Positions 1 to 9,249 of a stretch of 18,672 nt of DNA are shown here, one piece after another. This DNA is from Methylophilaceae bacterium UBA5127 (GTDB lineage: Bacteria > Pseudomonadota > Gammaproteobacteria > Burkholderiales > Methylophilaceae). Both the position numbers and the translations under genes were made by a program. Location: NCBI GenBank assembly GCA_002414145.1, contig DHYP01000012.1:8102-26773 (forward strand), written 5' to 3'. Position 1 is the first letter of the stretch, and the number at the start of each line of letters is the position of its first letter. The notes beneath the pieces were generated by a model. It did no database searches. It worked only from the letters and a program-made list of their open reading frames with translations, and was not told the origin of the DNA.

Positions 1-445
1 TGTGGTCGATATGACACAGTTTTTTGACCACTACAACTCTGTGAAGCCTTACTTGGAAAATAACGACCCTCTGCTTGAAACAGAGCGCTTACAGAGTCCA
101 GAAGACCGCGCCAAATTAGATGGCCTGTATGAGTGTATTTTATGTGGTGCATGTACGACTTCATGCCCAAGCTTTTGGTGGAATCCTGATAAGTTTGTCG
201 GTCCGGCAGGGCTGATGCAGGCCTATCGCTTTATTGCAGACTCACGTGACCAAGCACAGGAAGAGCGTCTGGAAAATCTAGAAGATCCTTATCGCTTGTA
301 TCGTTGCCATAACATTATGAACTGTGTGGATGTATGTCCTAAGAAGCTCAACCCTAATGCTGCGATTGCCAAAATTAAAGATTTGAAGATTGAGCGGGCA
401 AAAGAGAAAAAACCAAAAAAACTGTTTTCTATCAAACTGTTATAA
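1..445 (+). CDS. sdhB: Succinate dehydrogenase iron-sulfur subunit, C-terminal part
   Basis: This is the C-terminal 147 or so residues of the iron-sulfur subunit of succinate dehydrogenase (complex II), which passes electrons from the flavoprotein SdhA to quinone at the inner membrane. The reading frame is open to the left edge, so the gene starts outside the window. The GTG at 2 is an internal codon, and the N-terminal [2Fe-2S] domain is missing from view. The visible part has the cysteine run [11 protein letters not shown] (first Cys of the [4Fe-4S] cluster onward), then [16 protein letters not shown], then [17 protein letters not shown], which supplies the remaining [3Fe-4S] and [4Fe-4S] ligands. 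All expected cysteines of this half are present. The gene ends in TAA 10 bases before sdhE and heads the visible operon. Identification is secure from the motif order. Confidence 0.96.
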   Translation, partial: VVDMTQFFDHYNSVKPYLENNDPLLETERLQSPEDRAKLDGLYECILCGACTTSCPSFWWNPDKFVGPAGLMQAYRFIADSRDQAQEERLENLEDPYRLYRCHNIMNCVDVCPKKLNPNAAIAKIKDLKIERAKEKKPKKLFSIKLL

Positions 446-455
446 GGATCATGCT

Positions 456-740
456 ATGTTGAATGGCGAAATGATGTTAGATGCAGAGCAAAGACGATTG
501 GCCTGGAGATGTCGCCGCGGCATGCTAGAGCTGGACATTATTTTACAGCAGTTTGTGATGGAGCAATTTAACTCGTTAACTTTAGAAGAGTTGCATGTGT
601 TTGATGAGATGTTAACGCTACCTGATACTCAATTCTGGAGTCTTATACGCAGTAGCAAGCAAGACGAAGACAGAAAAATGGAGAGTGTTTTGAATAAATT
701 ACGCAGCATTCACTTACCTCATCATCAGGGGGCACTATGA
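456..740 (+). CDS. sdhE: SdhE, FAD assembly factor for succinate dehydrogenase
   Basis: A small cytoplasmic protein of 94 residues in the SdhE/YgfY (CptB, DUF339) family, which helps attach FAD covalently to SdhA. The family signature RRGMLELD, containing the RGxxE motif, lies at residues 20-27. The rest is the expected all-helical short domain, ending in a polar tail. I chose the ATG at 456 because AAGGA at 444-448 is well spaced from it. The open frame extends upstream to an ATG at 390, but that would overlap sdhB by 56 bases and add residues unlike the family. The stop overlaps the next start as ATGA at 737-740, which indicates translational coupling. The position directly after sdhB matches its job. 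Confidence 0.93.
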   Translation: MLNGEMMLDAEQRRLAWRCRRGMLELDIILQQFVMEQFNSLTLEELHVFDEMLTLPDTQFWSLIRSSKQDEDRKMESVLNKLRSIHLPHHQGAL

Positions 741-1867
741 TTCAACATATTGGTGAAGAGCCCATCTCGCTAGGTGCGCACGCACTAGGCGATTATTGGC
801 CAGGTATTCAGCTATATTACCCGCCGGTGAAGTATTCTCCTGGTTTAGGGATTTATGAAGACATGGAGCAGGCTTCAGCGCGCATGAAAAAACATGCGCA
901 TTTTACGAGTGCACACACCCTGATTTTCGATTTGGAAGATGGGTGTCGTCAAAAGCAAATGAGTCGAGATTTATTGCGTCAAGAATTGCCGCTACTCCGT
1001 AAGATGAATGAGCGTGTAACAATCGCGATTCGCGCCAATACCTTTAGAACAGACGAGTATGAGCTTGACATGAAGCTTGTGCGTGATATGGGCGAGTATA
1101 TTGATGTTGTGATGTTAGCCAAGGCGGGCGAAGCCTATGGCGCAGCTGAAGTACGCGATTTGTCTAGCTTTCTGATTAGTGTGAATCCAGAGATTACGAT
1201 CCAGCCCATTATTGAGCATCCAAAGTCGCTCAAAATTGCGCCAGAGCTGATGCAGTACAACACAGTAAAGCACGTGGTCTTCGGCATACATGACTTTTCA
1301 AAAGCGATGGGCATTCATATCACGCCAGAACATTGGATTGATGAGTTGTTTTACTTCATCAATAACCTGTTATTTGAAGCACGTATTGCAGGTAAAGGCG
1401 TAATCGGCGGTGTGGAAACACTGATTGGTAGCAATATGATGCCAGAAAAGTTTGTTGAGCCACATGATGTGAGACGCTGGTTGGACTTGCATGGTGATAA
1501 TGAGTCCAGAATTGTCTATAAACATGCATGTAAAGAAGCAGCGATGGGGCTGACGGGTAAACAGGTGATACATCCTGGCCATATCCATCTATGTAAAACC
1601 GCTTATACGCCATCCCCTACAGAGGTGGCGCAAAAAGTCAATATCCTGAAAGCAGCCATTGAGGCAGATGCCTTGCTTGGTGGTGCCATCAAATTTGAAG
1701 GAGAAATGCTAGACCCGCCTATGTTTGGTAAAGCACTACAAACCTTACTCAGAGCACATGCACTCAGGGCGCTGGCCTCACGTGATATGGAGTTTGCATT
1801 ACATGTGTTGCGCTTATTGCCAGCGCAAGTGGTGCGAGAAAATTGGCCTTATGGAGTACTTTTATAA
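737..1867 (+). CDS. HpcH/HpaI (CitE-like) acyl-CoA lyase
   Basis: A 376-residue TIM-barrel enzyme of the CitE/HpcH-HpaI family, whose members cleave or form citryl-CoA, malyl-CoA or citramalyl-CoA with a divalent metal. Visible motifs are FDLEDG (64-69), the CoA/substrate-binding arginine region IAIRANTFRTDE (97-107), IIEHP with Glu160 as likely metal ligand, GIHDFSKAMGI with Asp186 as second metal ligand, and the late GKQVIHPG (274-281). At 376 residues it is longer than classic CitE (about 290-320), with some 55 extra residues in front and a longer tail. No citrate lyase alpha, gamma or accessory genes are nearby, so it is not a citrate lyase subunit. Coupling to sdhE (ATGA) and to the acyl-CoA ligase (TAATG) suggests a stand-alone malyl-CoA- or citramalyl-CoA-type lyase. 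The true substrate is not readable from sequence. Confidence 0.82.
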   Translation: MIQHIGEEPISLGAHALGDYWPGIQLYYPPVKYSPGLGIYEDMEQASARMKKHAHFTSAHTLIFDLEDGCRQKQMSRDLLRQELPLLRKMNERVTIAIRANTFRTDEYELDMKLVRDMGEYIDVVMLAKAGEAYGAAEVRDLSSFLISVNPEITIQPIIEHPKSLKIAPELMQYNTVKHVVFGIHDFSKAMGIHITPEHWIDELFYFINNLLFEARIAGKGVIGGVETLIGSNMMPEKFVEPHDVRRWLDLHGDNESRIVYKHACKEAAMGLTGKQVIHPGHIHLCKTAYTPSPTEVAQKVNILKAAIEADALLGGAIKFEGEMLDPPMFGKALQTLLRAHALRALASRDMEFALHVLRLLPAQVVRENWPYGVLL

Positions 1868-3510
1868 TGTATACGCAGTTTCCTACGTGGGTATGGAATA
1901 TCCCACAAAAATTTAATATCGGCGTTGCATGCACGGATAGGCATTTAGGTACGCCAGCAGCGCAGCAGATAGCCATGATCGTGGAAGATGATGTGCTGGG
2001 GACTTCAAGCATGACGTTTGCAGAGCTGGCAAAGCGCACAGACCAATTTGCGCAAGTGTTGCGTAGGCTTAACGTGCAATTAGGGGATCGCGTCCTGATA
2101 CGTTTACCCAATAGCTTAGATTACCCCATTGCATTTTTGGGCGCAATGAAGATGGGCGCGATTTCTGTGCCGACTTCTACCTTGCTAACTGCGGAGGAAG
2201 TGATCTATCTCGCAAAAGATTCAGGTGCAAGGGTGCTGGTGATTGACGCACAAGCATGGGGTGCGATGTCTGCTCAGATTACACAACAGCTCAATCAGAT
2301 CCCTCATTTAAAGCACATTTTATTGACACAGGCACAAGCTGCGCCAGCACCAAATACTGGAGGACTCAATGTTCAACTGTTGGAGCATGCCATACTGGCC
2401 GTTGAGGCTTGTGGGCCTGCACATCAAACCCTGGCTGATGATCCGGCATATCTGGTCTATACCTCAGGAACTACTGGTTATCCCAAGGGTGTATTGCATG
2501 CGCATCGTGCATTGCTGGGTAGGCAACCTGCGGCTACTTATTGGTTTAATTATGCCAACGATCTGCAAGACCGCATTATGCATTCTGGCAAATTCAACTG
2601 GACGTATGTGTTAGGGTCTGGTTTGATGGATCCGCTCTATTTAGGCAAAACTGTGATTGTGCATGAAGGTAAAAATGATGCCCAAAAATGGTTAGATTTG
2701 ATTCAAAAACACCAAGCAACTATATTTATTGGTGTGCCAACGATCTATCGCCAATTACTACAAAAAACACAAGCAACACGTGCGGAGATTCCGAGTATTC
2801 GCCATTTTATGAGTGCTGGTGAACATTTGTCTGATGAAGTACTGAGTCAATGGCGCGAGCGCTTTGGTCTGGATATTTATGAAGCGGTGGGCATGAGCGA
2901 GTTTTCGTATTATCTTTCACAAAGTATTTATCGTCCCATTCGCGCTGGGTCAGCAGGTTTTCCACAACCTGGGCACCATGTCAAATTACTTAATCCAGAA
3001 ACGTTGCAAGAGGTGCCAACTGGCGAAGAAGGCATGATTTGCGTTCCGCTAGACGATCCTGGCCTATTTTTGCATTACTGGAATTTGGACGAAGAAACAG
3101 CAAAATATAAGCATGATAACTACTTTTTTACTGGAGATTATGCAAAATATGATGCGGATGGCTATATTTGGTTCTTAGGGCGCAAAGATGACATCATTAA
3201 AAGCTTTGGCTATCGCGTGTCTCCCTATGAGATAGAGCGTGTGTATAAAGGTCATCCTAATGTAGCCGATTGTGCTGCGGTGGGTGAAGAGATAGAAAAA
3301 GATAAACTGCTGGTTGTGATTTATGTGATATTAAAGCCTGAAGCTCAAACCAGCCCAGATGATTTACTGGGGTATGGTAAACAACATTTAGCAGCCTATA
3401 AAACACCTAAAACTGTGTATTTGGCACACGATTTTCCACGTACCAAAAATGGTAAGATTCTGCGTAAAGAGGTTAATCAAACCATTGCTTATAGCAAAAG
3501 TAGCCGATAA
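1867..3510 (+). CDS. AMP-forming acyl-CoA ligase (acetyl-CoA synthetase / benzoate-CoA ligase-like)
   Basis: A 547-residue member of the ANL (acyl-adenylate-forming) superfamily, which activates a carboxylic acid with ATP and joins it to CoA. Motifs in order are the P-loop TSGTTGYPKG (199-208), VGMSE (341-345), FTGDYAKYDADG (421-432), the hinge GRKDDIIKSFGYRVSP (438-453) and the C-terminal PRTKNGKILRK with catalytic Lys530. Everything needed for activity is present. The start at 1867 overlaps the lyase stop (TAATG). An upstream ATG at 1843 in the same frame lies inside the lyase gene and is less likely. The segment GSGLMDPLYLGKTVIVHEG resembles benzoate-CoA ligases and medium-chain acyl-CoA synthetases, but the acid cannot be named. 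Given the neighbours, malate, citramalate, propionate or another short acid is plausible. The stop abuts the fumarase start. Confidence 0.85.
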   Translation: MYTQFPTWVWNIPQKFNIGVACTDRHLGTPAAQQIAMIVEDDVLGTSSMTFAELAKRTDQFAQVLRRLNVQLGDRVLIRLPNSLDYPIAFLGAMKMGAISVPTSTLLTAEEVIYLAKDSGARVLVIDAQAWGAMSAQITQQLNQIPHLKHILLTQAQAAPAPNTGGLNVQLLEHAILAVEACGPAHQTLADDPAYLVYTSGTTGYPKGVLHAHRALLGRQPAATYWFNYANDLQDRIMHSGKFNWTYVLGSGLMDPLYLGKTVIVHEGKNDAQKWLDLIQKHQATIFIGVPTIYRQLLQKTQATRAEIPSIRHFMSAGEHLSDEVLSQWRERFGLDIYEAVGMSEFSYYLSQSIYRPIRAGSAGFPQPGHHVKLLNPETLQEVPTGEEGMICVPLDDPGLFLHYWNLDEETAKYKHDNYFFTGDYAKYDADGYIWFLGRKDDIIKSFGYRVSPYEIERVYKGHPNVADCAAVGEEIEKDKLLVVIYVILKPEAQTSPDDLLGYGKQHLAAYKTPKTVYLAHDFPRTKNGKILRKEVNQTIAYSKSSR

Positions 3511-5040
3511 ATGCGCGCATCAATCAAACAAGAAGATTTTATCCAAAGCATCGCCGATGCGCTGCAATATATCTCTTATTACCATCCAGAAGACTATATT
3601 CTGGCTTTAGGAGAGGCATACAAGTTGGAGCAATCGCCAGCGGCAAAAGATGCCATTGCACAAATCTTAACAAACTCCAGAATGTGTGCTGAAGGCAAGC
3701 GCCCTCTTTGTCAAGATACTGGCATTGTTGTTGCTTTTGTTAAAGTGGGTATGGATGTGCGTTGGGATTATACAGCAGAACATGCGCCAATGGATGTGGA
3801 GCAAATGGTGAATGAAGGCGTGCGCCGAGCCTACTTGCTGCCAGAGAATAAGCTACGTGCATCTATTGTGACAGACCCTGCTGGAAGGCGCGCAAATACT
3901 AGAGATAACACGCCAGCGGTGGTACATGTTTCATTAGTAATGGGTGACAAAATTGAAGTGTGCATCGCAGCAAAAGGCGGCGGTTCTGAGAACAAAGCCA
4001 AGCTAGCAATGCTCAATCCTAATGACAGTATTGTAGATTGGATATTGGAAGTAGTGCCCCAAATGGGTGCAGGCTGGTGCCCGCCAGGGTTGCTTGGAAT
4101 TGGTATTGGGGGCAGTGCAGAAAAAGCGATGTTATTAGCGAAAGAGTCACTGATGGCTCCGATTGATATACATACGCTTAAGCTAAGAGGTACACAGAAT
4201 CGGATTGAAGAACTACGGTTGGAAATTTTTGAAAAAGTGAATAATTTAGGGATTGGTGCACAAGGCCTAGGCGGACTAACCACTGTATTAGATGTAAAAA
4301 TTCTGGACTATCCTACGCATGCTGCCAGTTTGCCAGTTGCGATTATTCCAAACTGTGCGGCAACGCGTCACGTGCATTTTGTATTGGATGGTTCTGGGGT
4401 CGCAGAGCTCACGCCCCCCAATATAGATGCCTATCCTGATGTGCATTGGGTGCCGAGTGCTCAGGCTAAGCGTGTGAATTTAGACACAATTACCAAGGCG
4501 GAGACAGCGGCTTGGAAAGCGGGTGAAACCTTATTGTTGACGGGTAAAATGTTAACGGGTCGGGATGCTGCACACAAACGCATAGCAAACATGTTAGCGC
4601 AAGGCGAAAAGTTACCCGTAGATTTTACGAATAAGTTTATTTATTACGTCGGTCCAGTAGATGCGGTACGTAATGAAGTGGTGGGTCCAGCAGGCCCTAC
4701 AACAGCGACTAGAATGGATGATTATACTGAGATGATGCTAAGTACTGGGTTGCTAGGCAGTATAGGCAAAGCGGAGCGTGGTGACGAGGCGTTAGCTATC
4801 ATCGCTAAACATCAATCGGTATATTTAATGGCAGTGGGCGGTGCGGCCTATTTAGTGAGTAAAGCGATTAAAAAATCACGCGTGGTTGCGTTTGAAGATT
4901 TGGGTATGGAAGCCATTTATGAGTTTGATGTAGTCGATATGCCCGTAACTGTTGCTGTGAGCGCAAATGGTGAGTCAGTGCATCACACAGGCCCAGCATA
5001 CTGGAAACAAAACATCGCGATTCAGCATCGTAAAGTATGA
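3511..5040 (+). CDS. fumA: Fumarate hydratase, class I (iron-sulfur)
   Basis: A 509-residue class I fumarase that interconverts fumarate and malate using an oxygen-sensitive [4Fe-4S] cluster. Family hallmarks are GKRPLCQDTG (Cys67), RANTRDNTPAVVHV, AAKGGGSENKAK (153-164), GWCPPGLLGIGIGG (Cys190) and IPNCAATRHVHF (Cys282). The three cysteines are the likely cluster ligands. The C-terminal beta-type domain contains LLLTGKMLTGRDAAHKR and YYVGPVDA, so this is the fused form rather than the two-subunit form. The ATG directly follows the ligase TAA with no spacer, so it is the last gene of the sdh-lyase-ligase-fum run. It consumes the fumarate made by succinate dehydrogenase. A tartrate or methylfumarate hydratase of the same family is a less likely reading. 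Confidence 0.93.
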   Translation: MRASIKQEDFIQSIADALQYISYYHPEDYILALGEAYKLEQSPAAKDAIAQILTNSRMCAEGKRPLCQDTGIVVAFVKVGMDVRWDYTAEHAPMDVEQMVNEGVRRAYLLPENKLRASIVTDPAGRRANTRDNTPAVVHVSLVMGDKIEVCIAAKGGGSENKAKLAMLNPNDSIVDWILEVVPQMGAGWCPPGLLGIGIGGSAEKAMLLAKESLMAPIDIHTLKLRGTQNRIEELRLEIFEKVNNLGIGAQGLGGLTTVLDVKILDYPTHAASLPVAIIPNCAATRHVHFVLDGSGVAELTPPNIDAYPDVHWVPSAQAKRVNLDTITKAETAAWKAGETLLLTGKMLTGRDAAHKRIANMLAQGEKLPVDFTNKFIYYVGPVDAVRNEVVGPAGPTTATRMDDYTEMMLSTGLLGSIGKAERGDEALAIIAKHQSVYLMAVGGAAYLVSKAIKKSRVVAFEDLGMEAIYEFDVVDMPVTVAVSANGESVHHTGPAYWKQNIAIQHRKV

Positions 5041-5109
5041 AGTATGTATTAAACACATATTCACTATGCACTTTTTGCTCTAATTTAAGTCATACTTTGC
5101 ATACCAGAA

Positions 5110-5433
5110 ATGATGAATGAGAACAAAATGCTAAAGCGACTATATGGGCTGGTGCTCTTGATTATTGTGCAGTATGCACATGCTGAAAATATCTTGGGTT
5201 ATTTAACGGATGCCAATGGTCAGTACATTGGCCCTAGTGTTGAAGACCAGGTAACGACAATGGACAAAGACCATAATGGTTTTGCGGATGTGTATGAAGT
5301 GCGTGCTTATCTAGAACTTAAGCATGGCAAGGGATACGAAAAAGAGTTGTTGGATAAATGGGAGTCTTCAGCGAGCGGCAAAAGTTGTAGTACACCATTT
5401 GCAAAAGAGTTGTATAGCGATAGAACATACTAG
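5110..5433 (+). CDS. Small exported single EF-hand protein
   Basis: A protein of 107 residues, or 101 if started at the ATG at 5128. It has a signal peptide (MLKRLYGLVLLIIVQYAHA, cleavage likely after residue 25), so it should be periplasmic. It carries one canonical EF-hand loop, DKDHNGFADVYE at residues 52-63, with Asp1, Asp3, Asn5, Gly6, Asp9 and Glu12 in place for calcium. A looser loop-like stretch (DANGQYIGPSVED, from residue 34) may be a degenerate partner. One cysteine lies near the end. None of the starts has a strong ribosome binding site, so the start is uncertain. It is 69 bases after fumarase and 107 before acnB on the same strand, and has no evident link to either enzyme. Function unknown; calcium binding is inferred from the loop. 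Confidence 0.72.
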   Translation: MMNENKMLKRLYGLVLLIIVQYAHAENILGYLTDANGQYIGPSVEDQVTTMDKDHNGFADVYEVRAYLELKHGKGYEKELLDKWESSASGKSCSTPFAKELYSDRTY

Positions 5434-5503
5434 CCTCAGGTGTTATTGTGTAAATAGGCCATCAATGGTTTATGCCGTAGCGGTCAGCACACTTGGGCTG
5501 GTT

Positions 5504-5509
5504 TATAAT
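5504..5509 (+). promoter_or_regulatory. Possible -10 box for acnB
   Basis: A perfect TATAAT lies 31 bases before the acnB ATG, in the otherwise empty gap after the EF-hand gene. No good -35 hexamer is seen at 16-18 bases upstream (the best is CGGTCA, at 5481-5486). It would place the start of transcription near 5516. It is a weak call that rests on the -10 alone. Confidence 0.35.
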
Positions 5510-5540
5510 AGTATTATTAAATGAACGAGTCTAAATTACC

Positions 5541-8129
5541 ATGTTAAAAGCCTATGAAACGCACGTGCAGGAACGTGCACAACAAAATTTACCTCCTTTA
5601 CCTTTGAATACCGAGCAAGTAGCTTCGTTAGTAGACTTGCTTAAAGCACCACCAGCAGGGCAAGAAAATGTGTTGCTTGAGCTGTTAGAAAATCGCATTC
5701 CTGCAGGGGTTGATCAAGCGGCTTATGTTAAAGCTGCATTTTTAGCTGATATTGCGAAAGGTGTCGCAAAGTCTCCTTTAGTCTCTGCAGAAAAAGCCGT
5801 GGAGCTATTAGGCACGATGCTAGGTGGGTATAACGTGCAAGCGTTGGTGGAGTTATTAGACACGCCAATGGCAGTGCATGCAGTCACGGCTTTAAGCACC
5901 ACTATTCTAATGTTCGATGCGTTCCATGATGTAGAAGCCAAAATGAAAACAGGTAACACTTATGCTAAGGCGCTCATGGAGTCTTGGTCAAAAGCTGAGT
6001 GGTTTACCAGCAAGCCAGCGATGGCAGCGGAAATTAAAGTGGTCGTGTTTAAAGTCGATGGTGAAACCAACACAGATGACTTAAGCCCAGCCCAAGAGGC
6101 ATGGAGTCGTCCTGATATTCCATTGCACGCTAAAGCCATGTTGGTTAACAAAATGCCAGATGGTTTAAAGCTCATAGAAACACTCAAGCAAAAAGGCTTG
6201 CCACTGGCTTATGTGGGTGATGTAGTCGGTACTGGCTCTTCACGCAAATCGGCGATTAATTCTGTGCAATGGTTTATGGGAAATGACATTCCGAATATTC
6301 CTAACAAACGCACAGGTGGTGTCGTGATTGGCACTAAAATCGCACCAATTTTCTTTAACACGGCAGAGGATTCAGGCGCTTTCCCAATCCAGTGTGATGT
6401 CTCTAAAATGAAGACTGGGGATGTTATCACCATTAAACCTTTTGAAGGTAAAGTGCTCAATGAAGCTGGAGAGGTGATTGCAACTTTTGAGCTGAGTCCA
6501 GTTACAATGCCCGACGAAGTACGTGCTGGCGGTCGCATTCCGTTGATTATTGGCCGTGGTCTTACCACCAATGCACGTAAGGCTTTAGGCTTGGCTGAGC
6601 CTGATATGTTCATTACAGCTACGCCTGCGGTTGTTTCAAATAAAGGTTTTACGCTAGCACAAAAAATGGTGGGGCGCGCATGTGGCTTGCCTGAGGGTAA
6701 AGGCGTGCGTCCAGGAACATATTGCGAACCTAAAGCAACCACAGTGGGTTCTCAAGATACTACAGGCGGCATGACACGTGATGAACTGAAAGAACTCGCT
6801 TGTTTAGGTTTTAGCAGTGACTTGGTCATGCAAAGCTTCTGCCACACAGCAGCTTACCCTAAGCCTGTAGATATTAAATTGCAACATACGTTGCCAGAGT
6901 TTATGTCCAGCCGTGGCGGTGTCAGCTTACGTCCTGGTGATGGCGTGATTCACTCTTGGTTGAATCGCATGATTCTGCCTGATACTGTGGGTACAGGAGG
7001 CGATTCACATACACGTTTCCCGATAGGCATTAGCTTTCCAGCAGGCTCCGGCTTGGTGGCATTTGCAGCTGCCACAGGCGCCATGCCGTTAGATATGCCA
7101 GAATCAGTGTTAGTACGCTTTAAAGGTGCCATGCAACCTGGTATCACTTTGCGTGATTTGGTCAACGCCATTCCTTATGCTGCGATTCAAGAAGGTACTT
7201 TAACTGTTGGCAAACAAGGTAAGAAAAACGTCTTTAATGGCCGTATTTTAGAGATTGAAGGCTTGCCTGATTTAAAAGTGGAGCAAGCGTTTGAATTTGC
7301 AGATGCTTCTGCTGAGCGCTCTGCCAATGGTTGTACTGTGTTGCTCAACAAGGAGCCAGTGATCGAGTTTTTAAACTCAAACATCGTACTCATGCAAAAC
7401 ATGATAGAAAATGGCTATCAAGATGCACGTACCTTGCAACGCCGTATTGAAAACATGCAAGCATGGTTGGCAAAACCAGAGTTGCTCAAGCCTGATGCAG
7501 ATGCGGAATATGCGCATGTCATTGAAATTGATTTGAACGAAATCAAAGAGCCGTTAGTTGCTTGCCCGAACGACCCAGACGATATTAAGCCGTTGTCAGC
7601 CGTGGTGGGTGACAAGATTGATGAAGTGTTTATTGGCAGTTGCATGACTAATATTGGTCACTATCGTGCAGCAGCTAAAGTGCTCGATGGCGCTGGCGGT
7701 ATTCCAACTCGATTATGGATTGCGCCTCCTACGCGCATGGATGAAGCGCAATTGCGTGATGAAGGCGTGTATTCAACTTTTGGCATTGCTGGGGCACGTA
7801 CAGAAGTCCCTGGATGCTCACTGTGTATGGGCAATCAGGCACGTGTGGCAGATAAGGCAACCGTGTTTTCAACCAGCACGCGCAACTTTGATAACCGCAT
7901 GGGTAAAGATGCGCGTGTGTATTTAGGGTCGGCAGAATTGGCTGCGGTATGTGCTAAATTAGGTCGTATGCCTACGCATGCTGAATATTTAGAAACGGTA
8001 GGTAATAAGCTTGCAAACACTGCTGAAATTTATAAGTATTTGAATTTCAATCAAATGACAGAATACAAGGCAGCTCTGGACACTTTAAGTAATGGTAAAA
8101 AAGTTATTCCAATCACAGAAGCGGTTTAA
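5541..8129 (+). CDS. acnB: Bifunctional aconitate hydratase 2 / 2-methylisocitrate dehydratase
   Basis: An 862-residue aconitase B, which converts citrate to isocitrate through cis-aconitate and in many proteobacteria also hydrates 2-methyl-cis-aconitate in the methylcitrate cycle. The length fits the family (about 860). The domain order is typical of AcnB: an N-terminal HEAT-like helical domain (1-160), the swivel domain with [15 protein letters not shown] (227-241), then the catalytic domains. The [4Fe-4S] ligands are visible as Cys701 in [13 protein letters not shown] and Cys759 and Cys762 in [12 protein letters not shown]. The context [14 protein letters not shown] is also intact. The ATG at 5541 matches the usual AcnB N-terminus (MLKAYETHV). 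A candidate promoter in the upstream gap suggests it can be transcribed apart from the sdh-fum operon. No prpB or prpC is in the window, so the methylcitrate role is only inferred. Confidence 0.97.
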   Translation: MLKAYETHVQERAQQNLPPLPLNTEQVASLVDLLKAPPAGQENVLLELLENRIPAGVDQAAYVKAAFLADIAKGVAKSPLVSAEKAVELLGTMLGGYNVQALVELLDTPMAVHAVTALSTTILMFDAFHDVEAKMKTGNTYAKALMESWSKAEWFTSKPAMAAEIKVVVFKVDGETNTDDLSPAQEAWSRPDIPLHAKAMLVNKMPDGLKLIETLKQKGLPLAYVGDVVGTGSSRKSAINSVQWFMGNDIPNIPNKRTGGVVIGTKIAPIFFNTAEDSGAFPIQCDVSKMKTGDVITIKPFEGKVLNEAGEVIATFELSPVTMPDEVRAGGRIPLIIGRGLTTNARKALGLAEPDMFITATPAVVSNKGFTLAQKMVGRACGLPEGKGVRPGTYCEPKATTVGSQDTTGGMTRDELKELACLGFSSDLVMQSFCHTAAYPKPVDIKLQHTLPEFMSSRGGVSLRPGDGVIHSWLNRMILPDTVGTGGDSHTRFPIGISFPAGSGLVAFAAATGAMPLDMPESVLVRFKGAMQPGITLRDLVNAIPYAAIQEGTLTVGKQGKKNVFNGRILEIEGLPDLKVEQAFEFADASAERSANGCTVLLNKEPVIEFLNSNIVLMQNMIENGYQDARTLQRRIENMQAWLAKPELLKPDADAEYAHVIEIDLNEIKEPLVACPNDPDDIKPLSAVVGDKIDEVFIGSCMTNIGHYRAAAKVLDGAGGIPTRLWIAPPTRMDEAQLRDEGVYSTFGIAGARTEVPGCSLCMGNQARVADKATVFSTSTRNFDNRMGKDARVYLGSAELAAVCAKLGRMPTHAEYLETVGNKLANTAEIYKYLNFNQMTEYKAALDTLSNGKKVIPITEAV

Positions 8130-8135
8130 GCTATC

Positions 8136-9224
8136 TTGCTTTTAGATTCACAAGTCTGGTCAGTTGCTTTCAAACAGCACCTGACCAGAATCAATCATTA
8201 CTTCCCAGTCATTTTCTTTTTCGGAGGATTTGTTTGGGATGCGATGACAATAGGCCGCAATGTTGCAGTAACGGATTTATTAATATTTGCGGTCTATTTA
8301 TTTTTAGCGGCACTGCTGCTCTATCTGATTAGCCGACCAGCATTTGTTTTAGCGGATGAATCCAAGCTGCACCCGCGTCTGCATTGGCTTTATTCCTCAT
8401 CATTACCATACTTCTTACTGCAATTTTTGTTTGGAAGTCTGCTCAGCGCGCTATTTATTTTGTATTTTAAAAGTGCCAGTCATCTTCCTGCGATTGTTGT
8501 TTCTTTGTTTTTGGGTATTTTACTAGTCGCCAATGAGTTTTTAGAAAGCCAATATAAGCGTTTTACGCTGAGCTGGGCATTGCTAGGATTGTGTGCGATG
8601 TTGCTGTTTAATTTTGCATTGCCGTTTTTATTAGGTAGCGTACCGACTATCTGGTTTTATTTAAGTACCATGCTAGGTGCTGGGATTGTGGTGTTTTTGT
8701 ATCAAAAAACGCCCCAGCATTTAGGTAGTATTGTTCCAGTATGGCTGATTGCATTAGCGTTGATGCTGGCCTATGCCGTCGATATGATACCGCCAGTGCC
8801 ATTAGTGAAGCGAGATATTGCAATAGTGTATGATATTAAGAAAGTGGCTGGGCATTACCAACTTTTACAGCAGGCATCGCCTTGGTGGGTATTCTGGCGT
8901 AAGACTAGTGAAGATTTGAAAGTTGCGTCTGGACAGCGTGTATACTGCTTTTCCTCCATTTTTGCGCCTGCGGGTTTGACCACCAAGCTTTACCATCATT
9001 GGCAGTTGCATACAAAAAATGGGTGGGCGACACAATCGATCGCTGAGTTTGATTTAAACGGTGGGCGTCAAAATGGCTACAGAGGCTACACTTATAAGAG
9101 CAATATTAGCGCTGGTCAATGGCGTGTGCGTATAGAAACCGAAACAAATAAAACAATTGCGATTCAATACTTTACTGTAGAAGCTGAAACAGCAGACTCC
9201 AAAAAGATAGTGCAGTTATACTAG
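8136..9224 (+). CDS. Membrane protein with C-terminal DUF2914 domain
   Basis: A 362-residue protein with seven likely membrane helices (about 22-40, 46-66, 90-110, 117-135, 145-165, 170-189 and 197-217). A soluble domain of about 130 residues follows, matching the DUF2914 pattern: GQRVYCFSSI (266-275), LYHHWQ, WATQSIAEFDL and the end SAGQWRVRIET. DUF2914 has no assigned function. The domain probably sits in the periplasm. I chose TTG at 8136, seven bases after the acnB stop, because the first in-frame ATG (8244) would cut into the first helix (VIFFFGGFVWDAMT), which is part of the family pattern. A TTG start so close to acnB suggests coupling and modest expression. The right end converges with the ketosynthase gene. 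Confidence 0.75.
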   Translation: MLLDSQVWSVAFKQHLTRINHYFPVIFFFGGFVWDAMTIGRNVAVTDLLIFAVYLFLAALLLYLISRPAFVLADESKLHPRLHWLYSSSLPYFLLQFLFGSLLSALFILYFKSASHLPAIVVSLFLGILLVANEFLESQYKRFTLSWALLGLCAMLLFNFALPFLLGSVPTIWFYLSTMLGAGIVVFLYQKTPQHLGSIVPVWLIALALMLAYAVDMIPPVPLVKRDIAIVYDIKKVAGHYQLLQQASPWWVFWRKTSEDLKVASGQRVYCFSSIFAPAGLTTKLYHHWQLHTKNGWATQSIAEFDLNGGRQNGYRGYTYKSNISAGQWRVRIETETNKTIAIQYFTVEAETADSKKIVQLY

Positions 9225-9249
9225 AGGTGTGCATTAGTTAACAGTTTGA

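Noticed and set aside
737..1867. Citrate lyase beta subunit (citE) as the gene name
   Set aside because: No citD, citF, citC or citX are nearby and the protein is longer than CitE, so a family-level call is safer.
5032..5098. Inverted repeat AAAGTATGA / TCATACTTT around the fumarase stop
   Set aside because: The 9-bp arms are 49 bases apart and lack a T run after the second arm, so this is not a convincing terminator; chance is plausible in AT-rich DNA.
6209..6742. 177-residue open frame antisense to acnB
   Set aside because: It is fully covered by a secure aconitase gene. Length comes from codon bias of the sense strand, and no start signal or domain is seen.
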